This document shows, piece after piece, positions 34,304 through 43,065 of a stretch of DNA of 64,000 nucleotides (positions are counted from its first letter, which is position 1; every line of letters starts with the position of its first letter). The notes under the pieces are model-generated. The model saw only the letters and a program-made list of their open reading frames with translations. It searched no databases and had not been told where the DNA came from. The position numbers and the translations under genes are program-made. The DNA is from Cupriavidus gilardii (GTDB lineage: Bacteria; Pseudomonadota; Gammaproteobacteria; Burkholderiales; Burkholderiaceae): NCBI RefSeq assembly GCF_008801915.1, contig NZ_VZOV01000003.1:280426-344425 (forward strand), read 5' to 3'.

Positions 34304-37245
34304 GCCCCGCCCGAGCTTGCATGCCATCCTCGCCCGCTAACCCGACCCCGCGGAGTTCGACCTTGCATCCCCACCACGATATCGATTACGGCACGCCGCG
34401 GCGCGAGGCCGAACAAACCGTCACGCTGGAAATCGACGGCGTCGCCGTCACCGTGCCCGCCGGCACCTCGGTGATGCGCGCCGCGGTCGAGGCCGGCGTC
34501 CATGTGCCCAAGCTGTGCGCCACCGACAGCCTCGAGCCGTTCGGCTCGTGCCGGCTGTGCCTGGTCGAGATCGAAGGGCGGCGCGGCTATCCCGCGTCAT
34601 GCACCACGCCCGCCGAGCCCGGCATGAAGGTGCGCACGCAGACCGGCAAGCTCGCCGAGATCCGTCGCGGCGTGATGGAACTGTATATCTCGGACCATCC
34701 GCTCGATTGCCTGACGTGCCCGACCAATGGCAACTGCGAACTGCAGGACATGGCCGGCGCGGTCGGGCTGCGCGAGGTCCGCTATGGCGACGATGGCGCC
34801 AGCCATCTCGATGCGGTCAAGGACCAGTCGAACCCGTACTTCGAGTACGACCCGTCGAAATGCATCGTCTGCAACCGCTGCGTGCGCGCCTGCGAGGAAA
34901 CGCAGGGCACCTTCGCGCTGACGATCAGCGGGCGCGGCTTCGATTCGCGCGTGACGGCGGGGCAGGGCGAGTCCTTCATGGAGTCGGACTGCGTGTCGTG
35001 CGGCGCCTGCGTGCAGGCCTGTCCGACCGCGACGCTGACCGAGACCTCGCTGATCCGCATGGGCCAGCCCGAGCACAGCGTGGTGACCACCTGTGCCTAC
35101 TGCGGCGTCGGCTGCGCCTTCAAGGCGGAGATGAAGGGCAACGAGGTGGTGCGCATGGTGCCGTACAAGGACGGCCAGGCCAACGAGGGCCATGCCTGCG
35201 TCAAGGGCCGCTTTGCCTGGGGCTACGCCACGCACCAGGACCGCATCCTGAAGCCGATGATCCGCGCCAGCATCCAGGACCCGTGGCGCGAGGTGTCATG
35301 GGAGGAGGCGATCGGCTACGCCGCCGCGCAGTTCCGCCGCATCCAGCAAAAGCATGGCCGCGACGCGGTCGGCGGCATCGTGTCGTCGCGCTGTACCAAC
35401 GAGGAAGGCTATCTGGTGCAGAAGCTGGTGCGCGCGGCCTTCGGCAACAACAACGTCGACACCTGCGCGCGCGTCTGCCACTCGCCGACGGGCTATGGCC
35501 TGAAGCAGACCCTCGGCGAGTCGGCCGGCACGCAGACCTTCCGTTCGGTCGAGCGCTCCGACGTGATCCTGGTGATCGGCGCCAATCCGACCGACGGCCA
35601 TCCGGTATTCGGCTCGCGGCTGAAGAAGCGGCTGCGCGCCGGCGCCCGCCTGATCGTGATCGATCCGCGCCGCATCGATCTGGTCAGGTCGCCGCACGTG
35701 CGTGCCGACTACCATCTGCAGCTGCGCCCCGGCAGCAATGTCGCGGTGCTGACCGCGATGGCGCATGTGATCGTCACCGAGGGGCTGCTGGCCGAGGACT
35801 TCATCGCCGAGCGCTGCGAATCGAGGGCGTTCGGCCTGTGGCGCGAATTCGTCGCGCGGCCCGAGAACTCGCCCGAGGCGATGGCCGAGGTCACCGGCGT
35901 GCCGGCCGAGCAGCTGCGCGGCGCCGCGCGCCTGTACGCGACCGGCGGCAATGCCGCGATCTACTACGGGCTGGGCGTCACCGAGCACGCTCAAGGTTCG
36001 ACCGCGGTGATGGCGATCGCCAACCTGGCGATGGCGACCGGCAATATCGGCCGCGAGGGCGTCGGCGTCAATCCGCTGCGCGGGCAGAACAATGTGCAGG
36101 GGTCCTGCGATATCGGATCGTTCCCGCACGAGCTGCCGGGCTACCGGCATGTGTCCGACTCGACCACGCGCGGCCTGTTCGAGCAGGCGTGGAACGTCGA
36201 GATCAGCCCGGAGCCGGGCCTGCGCATTCCCAATATGTTCGAGGCCGCGCTGGGCGGCAGCTTCAAGGGCCTGTACTGCCAGGGCGAGGACATCGTCCAG
36301 TCCGATCCGAACACGCAGCACGTGGCCGAGGCGCTGTCGTCGATGGAATGCATCGTGGTGCAGGACATCTTCCTGAACGAGACCGCCAAATACGCGCACG
36401 TGTTCCTGCCCGGCTCGTCCTTCCTCGAAAAGGACGGCACCTTCACCAACGCGGAGCGCCGTATCTCGCGCGTGCGCAAGGTGATGCCGCCCAGGGCCGG
36501 CTATGCCGACTGGGAGGTCACGATGCTGCTGTCGAACGCGCTCGGCTATTCGATGGACTATCGTCATCCGTCCGAGATCATGGACGAGATCGCGCGGCTG
36601 ACGCCGACGTTCGCCGGCGTCAGCTACGCGAAGCTCGACGAGCTCGGCAGCATCCAGTGGCCGTGCAATGCGCAGGCGCCGGCCGGCACGCCGATCATGC
36701 ACGTCGACACCTTCGTGCGCGGCAAGGGCAAGTTCATCATCACGCAGTTCGTGCCGACCGAGGAAAAGGTCAACCGGCGCTTCCCGCTGATCCTGACCAC
36801 CGGCCGCATCCTGTCGCAGTACAACGTCGGCGCGCAGACGCGGCGCACCGACAACGTGCGCTGGCACGACGAGGACCGGCTCGAGATCCATCCGCACGAT
36901 GCGCAGGAGCGCGGCATCGCCGACGGCGACTGGGTCGGCATCGTCAGCCGCGCCGGCGAGACGGTGCTGCGCGCGCTGGTCAGCGAGCGCATGCAGCCGG
37001 GCGTGGTCTACACGACGTTCCACTTCCCCGAGTCCGGCGCCAACGTGATCACCACCGACAACTCGGACTGGGCCACCAACTGCCCCGAGTACAAGGTCAC
37101 CGCGGTGCAGGTGCTGCCGGTCGCGCAGCCGTCCGAATGGCAGTGGCGCTATCGGGATTTCCATGACGAGCAGTTGCGGCTGTTGCGGGCGGCGAATGCG
37201 GTGGCGGAGGACGAGAAGGCGGAGGCCGGCCATGCTGGTCTGTGA
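34300..37245 (+). CDS. fdsA: NAD-dependent formate dehydrogenase, catalytic alpha subunit
   Basis: A 981-residue molybdenum enzyme (bis-MGD). N-terminal NuoG-like part: a [2Fe-2S] domain with LCATDSLEPFGSCRLCLVEI, a His/Cys cluster (HPLDCLTCPTNGNCELQ), then two ferredoxin-like clusters (CIVCNRCVRAC and CVSCGACVQACP). Next comes CAYCGVGC with the [4Fe-4S] cluster of the FdhF-like domain. The Mo ligand is Cys in DTCARVCHSPTGYGL, so no selenocysteine is needed. The C-terminal domain (VNRRFPLILTTGRILSQYNV onward) binds the cofactor. ATG at 34300 overlaps fdsB; the TTG at 34363, preceded by GGAG, would give 960 residues, nearer to the known C. necator length. Confidence 0.96.
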   Translation: MSPARACMPSSPANPTPRSSTLHPHHDIDYGTPRREAEQTVTLEIDGVAVTVPAGTSVMRAAVEAGVHVPKLCATDSLEPFGSCRLCLVEIEGRRGYPASCTTPAEPGMKVRTQTGKLAEIRRGVMELYISDHPLDCLTCPTNGNCELQDMAGAVGLREVRYGDDGASHLDAVKDQSNPYFEYDPSKCIVCNRCVRACEETQGTFALTISGRGFDSRVTAGQGESFMESDCVSCGACVQACPTATLTETSLIRMGQPEHSVVTTCAYCGVGCAFKAEMKGNEVVRMVPYKDGQANEGHACVKGRFAWGYATHQDRILKPMIRASIQDPWREVSWEEAIGYAAAQFRRIQQKHGRDAVGGIVSSRCTNEEGYLVQKLVRAAFGNNNVDTCARVCHSPTGYGLKQTLGESAGTQTFRSVERSDVILVIGANPTDGHPVFGSRLKKRLRAGARLIVIDPRRIDLVRSPHVRADYHLQLRPGSNVAVLTAMAHVIVTEGLLAEDFIAERCESRAFGLWREFVARPENSPEAMAEVTGVPAEQLRGAARLYATGGNAAIYYGLGVTEHAQGSTAVMAIANLAMATGNIGREGVGVNPLRGQNNVQGSCDIGSFPHELPGYRHVSDSTTRGLFEQAWNVEISPEPGLRIPNMFEAALGGSFKGLYCQGEDIVQSDPNTQHVAEALSSMECIVVQDIFLNETAKYAHVFLPGSSFLEKDGTFTNAERRISRVRKVMPPRAGYADWEVTMLLSNALGYSMDYRHPSEIMDEIARLTPTFAGVSYAKLDELGSIQWPCNAQAPAGTPIMHVDTFVRGKGKFIITQFVPTEEKVNRRFPLILTTGRILSQYNVGAQTRRTDNVRWHDEDRLEIHPHDAQERGIADGDWVGIVSRAGETVLRALVSERMQPGVVYTTFHFPESGANVITTDNSDWATNCPEYKVTAVQVLPVAQPSEWQWRYRDFHDEQLRLLRAANAVAEDEKAEAGHAGL

Positions 37246-38155
37246 GCGCGGCGTGGTCGCGCGCAATGAGTCCGGTCCGTACCGCGCCGATCGGTACGAT
37301 GCCGGTCCAAACGAGGCCTGTCCATACGAGCGCGACGGCGATCCGCCGATGCCGTACGCCACGGTCGAGGTCGCGCGCTGCGAAGGCGGGGGCGGCGACA
37401 TGGCGCTCGCCTTCGACGATGTCGCCGAAGAAGTTCCTGTCGCGCTCGAATACAACGGCATCTCGCACGCGGTGATGCTGGCCACGCCGGCCGATCTCGA
37501 GGATTTCGCGGTCGGCTTCAGCCTGACCGAAGGCATCGTCGCGAACGCGCGCGACGTGTTCGAGATCGACACGCAGGTCGGCGGGCAGGGGATCGCGGTG
37601 CAGTTGCGCATTGCCGGCGATGCCTTCGCGCGGATGAAGACGCGGCGTCGCGCGATGACGGGCCGCACCGGCTGCGGGCTGTGCGGCGTCGAATCGCTGT
37701 CGCAGGTGGCGCGCATGCCGGCGCCGGTCGCGAGCACCGCGCGCTTCGATGGCGCGAGCCTGCATGCCGGTTTTGCCGAGCTGCAGCAGCGCCAGGCGCT
37801 GCTGCGCCATACCGGCGCGACTCACGCGGCCGGCTGGCTGCGCGCCGATGGCACCGTGGCCTTCGTGCGGGAGGACGTCGGCCGCCACAACGCGCTCGAC
37901 AAGCTGATCGGCGCGCTGGCGCGCAGCGGCGAGCCGGTCGCCGACGGCGCGGCGCTGGTCACCAGCCGCGCCAGCTACGAGATGGTGCTCAAGGCCGCCA
38001 GCGCCGGCATCGGGATACTGGCCGCCGTCTCGGGACCCACCGCGATGGCGGTCCGGCTGGCCGAACAGGCCGGCGTCACGCTGGCCGGGTTCGTGCGCCC
38101 CGGCCGCCATGTCGTCTACACCCATTCCGCGCGGCTGCTGCCGCCACGCTGCTGA
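37232..38155 (+). CDS. fdhD: Formate dehydrogenase sulfurtransferase FdhD (FdsC)
   Basis: A 307-residue protein of the FdhD family, which passes sulfur from IscS to the molybdenum cofactor of formate dehydrogenase and is needed for activity. The catalytic cysteine pair is in TGRTGCGLCGVESL (about 143-155), with DLEDFAVGFSLTEG near 90 and REDVGRHNALDKLIG near 215. The first 50 residues are extra and low in similarity. Overlaps fdsA by 14 bases. In the C. necator operon this gene is called fdsC. Confidence 0.94.
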   Translation: MLVCERGVVARNESGPYRADRYDAGPNEACPYERDGDPPMPYATVEVARCEGGGGDMALAFDDVAEEVPVALEYNGISHAVMLATPADLEDFAVGFSLTEGIVANARDVFEIDTQVGGQGIAVQLRIAGDAFARMKTRRRAMTGRTGCGLCGVESLSQVARMPAPVASTARFDGASLHAGFAELQQRQALLRHTGATHAAGWLRADGTVAFVREDVGRHNALDKLIGALARSGEPVADGAALVTSRASYEMVLKAASAGIGILAAVSGPTAMAVRLAEQAGVTLAGFVRPGRHVVYTHSARLLPPRC

Positions 38156-38157
38156 TC

Positions 38158-38379
38158 ATGAACCTCGACAACCTGGTCAAGATGGCCAACCAGATCGGAA
38201 CCTTCTTCGCCGCGATGCCCGACCGTGACGAGGCGCTGGCCGACATTGCCACCCACCTGCGCCGCTTCTGGGCACCACCGATGCGCCGAGCCTTGCTCGA
38301 GGGCGTCGACAACGGCCAGGCGGAGGCGGTCGCGCCAATCGTGCGCGCGGCGCTGGAGCGGCATCGGGAGCGGCTGTAA
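38158..38379 (+). CDS. fdsD: Formate dehydrogenase delta subunit
   Basis: A 73-residue small protein, MNLDNLVKMANQIGTFFAAM at the start and FWAPPMRRALLEG in the middle, the FdsD signature. FdsD is a small subunit of the soluble NAD-dependent formate dehydrogenase. It starts two bases after the fdhD stop and is the last gene of the operon. The next 55 bases hold no hairpin that I can call a terminator. Confidence 0.93.
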   Translation: MNLDNLVKMANQIGTFFAAMPDRDEALADIATHLRRFWAPPMRRALLEGVDNGQAEAVAPIVRAALERHRERL

Positions 38380-38434
38380 GGCGTTGCCCCGCGCAGTGCA
38401 CCGGGATGCGGTCAGCCCATCAAGCGCGAGGCCG

Positions 38435-38749
38435 CTACGCCGCCTTGGCCTTGCGCGGCGCGACTTCGGAACGAATGGCGTCGCCGACCTGCTGTTCGGC
38501 GGTCTTGAGATCGTAGGCCTGCTGAAGGTTCAACCAGGTTTCGGCGTCACCACCAAAATAGCGCGCCAAACGCAGAGCGATCTCGCTGGCCACGCCGGCA
38601 TCGCCCCGGACGATCGCGTCGATCTGCGCGGTGTCGATATGCAATTCCTTCGCCAGTTCCGCGATCGATAGATCGAGCGGCACCAGATACTCCTCGCGCA
38701 GGATCTCGCCCGGATGAACCGGGCGCATGCCGTTGTGAAAACGCGCCAT
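38435..38749 (-). CDS. higA: HigA-type antitoxin, XRE family
   Basis: A 104-residue XRE-type DNA-binding antitoxin: MARFHNGMRPVHPGEILREE at the start and the helix-turn-helix LSIAELAKELHIDTAQIDAI at about 27-46. The start at 38749 follows GAGGAG at five bases, better than the upstream Met at 38788. It is 31 bases after the toxin gene, the toxin-first order of higBA. It should neutralise HigB and repress the operon. Confidence 0.88.
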   Translation of the reverse strand: MARFHNGMRPVHPGEILREEYLVPLDLSIAELAKELHIDTAQIDAIVRGDAGVASEIALRLARYFGGDAETWLNLQQAYDLKTAEQQVGDAIRSEVAPRKAKAA

Positions 38750-38780
38750 AGCGAACTCCTCGCCAACGTTGTTGTTGAAC

Positions 38781-39062
38781 TCAATCATGGTAGTCCACAA
38801 TTTCTACGCACTGTGGACCTTCGGAGGTCCAGAGGAAACAAATCCGCCATTGGGCGTTCACCCTGATGCTGTACTGGCCCCGTCGATTGCCCGAGAGGAT
38901 TTCCAGCCGATTGCCTGGCGGAGCCATTAACGAGGCCAGTGTGGTGGCGGACTCCAACATCTGCAGTTTGCGTTCCGCAACTGCGTGGATGTTGGTAAAA
39001 CGTGCAACGCGCTTGCCTCCAAAGAGGGCTCGCGTGTCCATGCATCGGAATGATTGGATCAT
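38781..39062 (-). CDS. higB: HigB-type toxin, RelE superfamily mRNA interferase
   Basis: A 93-residue RelE/HigB toxin: MIQSFRCMDTRALFGGKRVA at the start, a central AERKLQMLESATTLASLMAP and the C-terminal core GQYSIRVNAQWRICFLWTSE followed by VEIVDYHD. The family cleaves mRNA on the ribosome. The start at 39062 matches HigB N-termini (MI.SF); the further Met at 39086 has no ribosome site. The operon promoter should lie in the 140 bases upstream. Confidence 0.88.
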   Translation of the reverse strand: MIQSFRCMDTRALFGGKRVARFTNIHAVAERKLQMLESATTLASLMAPPGNRLEILSGNRRGQYSIRVNAQWRICFLWTSEGPQCVEIVDYHD

Positions 39063-39205
39063 TGGCGCGCTCACAATCGACGTCATGTCGAGCGCGCAGC
39101 GTATCTAGATCCGTATCGCCGGTCCTTCCGAATCCGGCGACTCTATAGGATCTCAGACTAGCCCACCATAGTAGTGAGATTCGAGGACACCGACGATGAA
39201 GAGTC

Positions 39206-39673
39206 CTACTTCACCCGCTGCAGAATCTCCAAAATCACCAGCGTAAAAATCGTCGCGAGCAGCGCAGTCGCTTCGCGGCCCATGCCGGCGGCGACGCCGA
39301 TGGCGGACACCATCCAGATGCTGGCGGCGGTGGTCAGGCCCTTGATGCTCTCTTCGCTATTGAGCTTGATGATGGCGCCGGCGCCGAGGAAGCCGATACC
39401 CGAGGCGATGCCCTGCAGCACGCGGCTCATGTCGGCCAGCGGCACGCCGGCCTGCAGCGGCACCAGCACGAACATCGCGGAGCCCAGCGCGACCAGCATA
39501 TGGGTGCGCAAGCCGGCGGCCTTGCCGGCGGCTTCACGTTCGTAGCCGATCATTGCGCCGAGCAGCATCGCCATGCCGAGCCGGACCACGACCCGGGTCG
39601 CTTCCTCGATGTCGGGAATGTCGGCGAACTCCGTCCGCAGCGCGCTCAGCATATCTGACCAGATGCCATCCAT
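39206..39673 (-). CDS. MgtC/SapB family membrane protein
   Basis: A 155-residue inner-membrane protein with four or five membrane segments and the conserved MgtC region: MAMLLGAMIGYEREAAGKAA (about 33-52) and LRTHMLVALGSAMF, then GIASGIGFLGAGAIIK and GLTTAASIWMVSAIGVAAG. MgtC proteins affect magnesium homeostasis and, in pathogens, the F1Fo ATP synthase. It lacks the C-terminal ACT-like domain of longer members. Stands alone. Confidence 0.9.
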   Translation of the reverse strand: MDGIWSDMLSALRTEFADIPDIEEATRVVVRLGMAMLLGAMIGYEREAAGKAAGLRTHMLVALGSAMFVLVPLQAGVPLADMSRVLQGIASGIGFLGAGAIIKLNSEESIKGLTTAASIWMVSAIGVAAGMGREATALLATIFTLVILEILQRVK

Positions 39674-39823
39674 CGTTGCCTCCCCGAGAGTCCGCCGTCG
39701 TGGCGTGGTGCGGGTTCGGCGCAGGCGGAACCCGGCTGCCAGCAGGCTAGCATGGAGACGCGGGGCGGGGCAGTCGGTTCGGCACTGACATGGCCCGGCC
39801 GAACGGGGCCTGTCGATGGGGGG

Positions 39824-40519
39824 CTAACGCAGCCGCAGCGGCTCGAGCAGCGCGGCGTCGTACTGGTGCCGGTCGATGCGGCCCAGTTCCAGCATCCGCA
39901 GCAGGATATAGGCTTGCCGCTGGCGTGCGCGGCGAGGATTGACGACCGGGTTGTTGGCCGACGGCGCCTTCGGCAGGCCGGCCAGCATCGCCGACTCGGC
40001 CAGCGTCAGGTCTGCGAGGGGCTTGCCGAAATAGGTGCGCGCGGCCTGCGCGAAGCCGTACGCCCCTTCGCCGAGATAGACCTTGTTCATGTACAGCTCG
40101 AGGATCTCGTCCTTGCTGAACGCGCCCTCGATGCGGTAGGCCAGCAGCGCCTCGTACAGCTTGCGGGTATAGGTCTTTTCGCGCGACAGGAAGAAATTGC
40201 GCGCGACCTGCATCGTGATGGTCGACGCGCCCTGCGACAGGTCGTCGGACAGATTGGCCAGGCCCGCACGGATCACGCCGACGTAGTCGATGCCGTCATG
40301 CAGATAGAAGCGTTCGTCTTCGATCGCGACCACCGCTTGCGTCAGCGCGGGCGGCATCTTGTCCAGCGGCACGTAGCCGGCCGAGTGGCGGAACGCCGCG
40401 ATGGCGTCGAGCGGGGGCAGTTGCCGGCTGGCGACCACCACTGCAAGCGTGGCCAGCAGCGCGCAGGTTGCCAGCACGAGGACGAACAAGCCGAGGAGGT
40501 GCGACCAGAGACGATTCAT
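39824..40519 (-). CDS. GT51 peptidoglycan glycosyltransferase, PBP1A-like but without a transpeptidase domain
   Basis: A 231-residue membrane-anchored glycosyltransferase that polymerises lipid II. One N-terminal membrane segment (about 7-30), then the GT51 domain: AIEDERFYLHDGIDYVGVIR (catalytic Glu near 67), QGASTITMQVARNFFLSREK near 97, RKLYEALLAYRIE and EILELYMNKVYLGEGAYGF. These blocks are closer to PBP1A than to MtgA. Length is right for a monofunctional enzyme, and no penicillin-binding domain follows before the mgtC-like gene. It may be a natural monofunctional paralogue or a shortened mrcA copy. Confidence 0.85.
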   Translation of the reverse strand: MNRLWSHLLGLFVLVLATCALLATLAVVVASRQLPPLDAIAAFRHSAGYVPLDKMPPALTQAVVAIEDERFYLHDGIDYVGVIRAGLANLSDDLSQGASTITMQVARNFFLSREKTYTRKLYEALLAYRIEGAFSKDEILELYMNKVYLGEGAYGFAQAARTYFGKPLADLTLAESAMLAGLPKAPSANNPVVNPRRARQRQAYILLRMLELGRIDRHQYDAALLEPLRLR

Positions 40520-40579
40520 GGGCCGCTATTTTGCCAGTGTTGGGTGGCAGAGCCGTGATGGCGGGATTGGGCCGTATCG

Positions 40580-40830
40580 GTGAGGGGCACGCCGTTTGCC
40601 CTCTCCCCCAGCCGCTCTCCCGCGAGCGGGAGAGGGGAGCGGGATGCCGCAAGCGCGTTCGCGATCGCTGTGGCGCCCGCTTGCCGGTGGTGTTCTCCCT
40701 CTCCCGCTTGCAGGAGAGCGGAGCGTGTCGTCGCGGATTGGAGCGACGACGTGTGGAGCTTGCCCGTGGTGTTCTCCTCTCCCGCCTGCGGGAGAGGGCC
40801 GGGGAGAGGGCACACGGCCCCCGATCGACC
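40580..40830. repeat. CTCTCCC-type palindromic repeats, family 2
   Basis: At least three inverted units: CTCTCCCGCGAGCGGGAGAG near 40615, CTCTCCCGCTTGCAGGAGAG near 40700 and CTCTCCCGCCTGCGGGAGAG near 40780, joined by related spacers (GGTGTTCTCC.CTCCC twice). This 313-base gap between the transglycosylase gene and the HPP gene holds nothing else. Copies also lie at 7545, 15945 and, in remnants, near 42985 and 51840. Confidence 0.75.
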
Positions 40831-40832
40831 CG

Positions 40833-41969
40833 TCACCGCTTCAACAGCGCCGCCAGCAGATCCGACTGCGTGATCAGCCCGAGCAGTCGCCGTTGCTCGT
40901 CGACCACCGGCATCAGGTGCCAGCCGCCGTCGGACATCGCGCCGGCCAGCTCGACGATGGGCTGGTCGGGGCGCGCGGTCGGCAGCTCGGTCAGCATCGC
41001 GTCGCGCACCAGGCCATCGGGACGGCGTTGACCCTTGGCGGGGTCGCCGGCGAACAGGTCCGGCAGCGCGACCAGGCCGACCAGCCGGCGCTGCCGCGGC
41101 GACACCACCGGCAGCGCCTGCAGCCGGTGGCGCGTCAGCAGCGTCCAGGCCTCGCTGAGGCGCTGGTCGGCGTGGACCGCCACCACATCGCGCGACATGA
41201 TGTCGCCGCAGCGGATGTCGCCGAAGCGGCGTCCGAACGCGCGCAGCTCGGCCGCGACCAGGATCTCTTCGAGGTCGTCGCGGTCGACGTCGAGGAATTC
41301 GCCGCGCGCCGCCAGCACGTCGTCGAGGTCCGCGCGCGTGAAGCCGACGCGCTGGCCCGGGGGCGGATCGCTGGTGCCATGTCCAGGCACCGGGGGCGGT
41401 GGCCGATGCGGATAGCGGCGGCCGGTCAGGTTGTTGAACGACAGCGCGATCAGCAGCATCAGCATCGAATTGAGCGCGACCGGGAACAGCACGAAGGCAT
41501 AGCCGAGCTTGGCGACCGCCGGGCCGCCGAACACCGCCGTGATCGCGACCGCGCCGGCCGGCGGATGCACGCAGTGCAGATGGAACATCAGCCCGATCGC
41601 CACCGCCACCGCGACGGCCGCGGCCAGCCCCGGGTCCGGAATCCAGCGCGCGCAGGTCACGCCCACCAGCGCCGCCAGCAGGTTCCCGCCGATCACCGAC
41701 CACGGCTGCGCCAACGGGCTCGACGGCACGGCGAACAGCAGCACCGCCGAGGCGCCCATCGGCGCGATGAACCAGGGGTTGTGCCCGCCCAGCATATGCC
41801 GGCTGATCCACTCGGTGCAGGCCAGCGCGAACAGCGCGCCGAGGCAGCTCTTGATCCGTTCGCGGCTGCTTGCCGCCACCGGCATCGGGACAAAGGCGGC
41901 CAGCCAGCCGCGCCAGCGCAACCGGACTTCGCCGGCCAGGGCAAGGAGAGGAGAGGTTCGGGAGGACAT
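40833..41969 (-). CDS. HPP-family membrane protein with two CBS domains
   Basis: A 378-residue protein. Residues 1-180 form the HPP domain with four membrane segments and the name-giving HCVHPPAGAVAITAVFGGP near 132-150. A Pro-rich linker (about 185-205) leads to a CBS pair: DIMSRDVVAVHADQRLSEA near 257 and DAMLTELPTARPDQPIVELA near 323, ending HLMPVVDEQRRLLGLITQSD. HPP proteins have been linked to nitrite transport in plastids and cyanobacteria; here the cargo is unknown, and the CBS pair suggests control by nucleotides. Stands alone. Confidence 0.88.
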   Translation of the reverse strand: MSSRTSPLLALAGEVRLRWRGWLAAFVPMPVAASSRERIKSCLGALFALACTEWISRHMLGGHNPWFIAPMGASAVLLFAVPSSPLAQPWSVIGGNLLAALVGVTCARWIPDPGLAAAVAVAVAIGLMFHLHCVHPPAGAVAITAVFGGPAVAKLGYAFVLFPVALNSMLMLLIALSFNNLTGRRYPHRPPPPVPGHGTSDPPPGQRVGFTRADLDDVLAARGEFLDVDRDDLEEILVAAELRAFGRRFGDIRCGDIMSRDVVAVHADQRLSEAWTLLTRHRLQALPVVSPRQRRLVGLVALPDLFAGDPAKGQRRPDGLVRDAMLTELPTARPDQPIVELAGAMSDGGWHLMPVVDEQRRLLGLITQSDLLAALLKR

Positions 41970-42089
41970 GAAGACGCCGGCGCGTGCCGCGACGCAGCAA
42001 AAAAAGCGCCGCGCAAAAAAGCCGTCAATGTATCACGTGATGACATACCTTGCCGGCGGCGCCCCGCGCCAGGGCCCGGGCCGGGGGGC

Positions 42090-42108
42090 GGCGCGGTAAC
42101 ATAGCGCC
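42090..42108. promoter_or_regulatory. Inverted repeat before modE
   Basis: GGCGCGGTAACATAGCGCC: arms GGCGC/GCGCC around GGTAACATA. The inner TATGTTAC is a weak relative of ModE half-sites. An ATCACGTGAT palindrome lies further up, near 42035. Either could serve self-control of modE, or control the divergent HPP gene. Confidence 0.25.
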
Positions 42109-42150
42109 GTTCCGACACCGATACGCCGCCCCGTGGCGGCGCCATGCCTC

Positions 42151-42969
42151 ATGCTCGAACTTCAGGGCGCGATCTGGTTTCGCGCCGGCAGCCAGGACCT
42201 CGGCGGCAAGGACCGCATCGCGCTGCTCGCCGCGATCGCCGAACATGGCTCGATCACCGCGGCCGCCAAGGCGGTCGGGCTCAGTTACAAGGCGGCGTGG
42301 GACGCGGTCGATGCGATGAACAACAGCGCCGGCGAGCCGCTGGTGGTGCGCGCCGCCGGCGGCAAGGGCGGCGGCGGCACGATGCTGACGCCGCGCGGCG
42401 AAGGGCTGGTGCGCACCTATCGCGCGCTCGAGGCCGAGCACCGCGCCTTCGTCGCGCAGCTGTCGCGCGTCAGCGAGCAGCTCGACGCGACGGCGGCCGA
42501 CGCGCTGCAACACGATATCCATCTGATCCGGCGACTGATGATCAAGACCAGTGCACGCAACCGGCTGTTCGGCACCGTGACCCGGGTGCGGACCGGCGCG
42601 GTCAACGACGAGGTCACGCTGGCGCTGGCCGGCGGGCAACAGGTGGTTGCCACGGTCACGCACGAGAGCGTCGAGACGCTGGGCCTGGCGCCGGGCAGCG
42701 AGGCGTTCGCGCTGGTCAAGGCCTCATCGGTGATGATCGGCGTGCCGTCGCCCGGCCTGCGGCTGTCCGCGCGCAATCAGCTGCCAGGCACGGTGGCGCG
42801 CATCGTGCCCGGGGCAGTCAATGCAGAGGTCGTGCTGGCGCTCGATGGCGGCGCGACGATCGCGGCCATCGTCACCCATGCCGGGCTCGACGAGCTTGGC
42901 CTGACCGAGGGCGCGCCGGCGCTGGCGATCTTCAAGGCGTCGAGCGTGATCCTGGGGACGATGGACTGA
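42151..42969 (+). CDS. modE: Molybdate-responsive regulator ModE
   Basis: A 272-residue ModE with an N-terminal winged helix (IALLAAIAEHGSITAAAKAV, LSYKAAWDAVDAMNN, VRAAGGKGGGGTMLTPRGE) and two C-terminal TOBE/Mop molybdate-binding units: SARNRLFGTVTRVRTGAVND near 128 and SARNQLPGTVARIVPGAVNA near 198, followed by VTLALAGG and VVLALDGG. It represses modABC when molybdate is abundant and can activate Mo-enzyme genes. The start could be GTG 42133 or ATG 42151; neither has a strong ribosome site. It is separated from the convergent modC by about 100 bases. Confidence 0.93.
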   Translation: MLELQGAIWFRAGSQDLGGKDRIALLAAIAEHGSITAAAKAVGLSYKAAWDAVDAMNNSAGEPLVVRAAGGKGGGGTMLTPRGEGLVRTYRALEAEHRAFVAQLSRVSEQLDATAADALQHDIHLIRRLMIKTSARNRLFGTVTRVRTGAVNDEVTLALAGGQQVVATVTHESVETLGLAPGSEAFALVKASSVMIGVPSPGLRLSARNQLPGTVARIVPGAVNAEVVLALDGGATIAAIVTHAGLDELGLTEGAPALAIFKASSVILGTMD

Positions 42970-43065
42970 GGCCAACGGCTTTGCTCCGCTCGCCCCCGTG
43001 AAGGGGGAGGGGGGAACACCGCGGGGCGTGGTCAAGCGCGGGGCACGCCGATTTGGACAGGCGGG

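Noticed and set aside
35490..35515. Selenocysteine in FdsA
   Set aside because: The Mo-ligand position is an ordinary TGC cysteine codon, so no recoding is needed.
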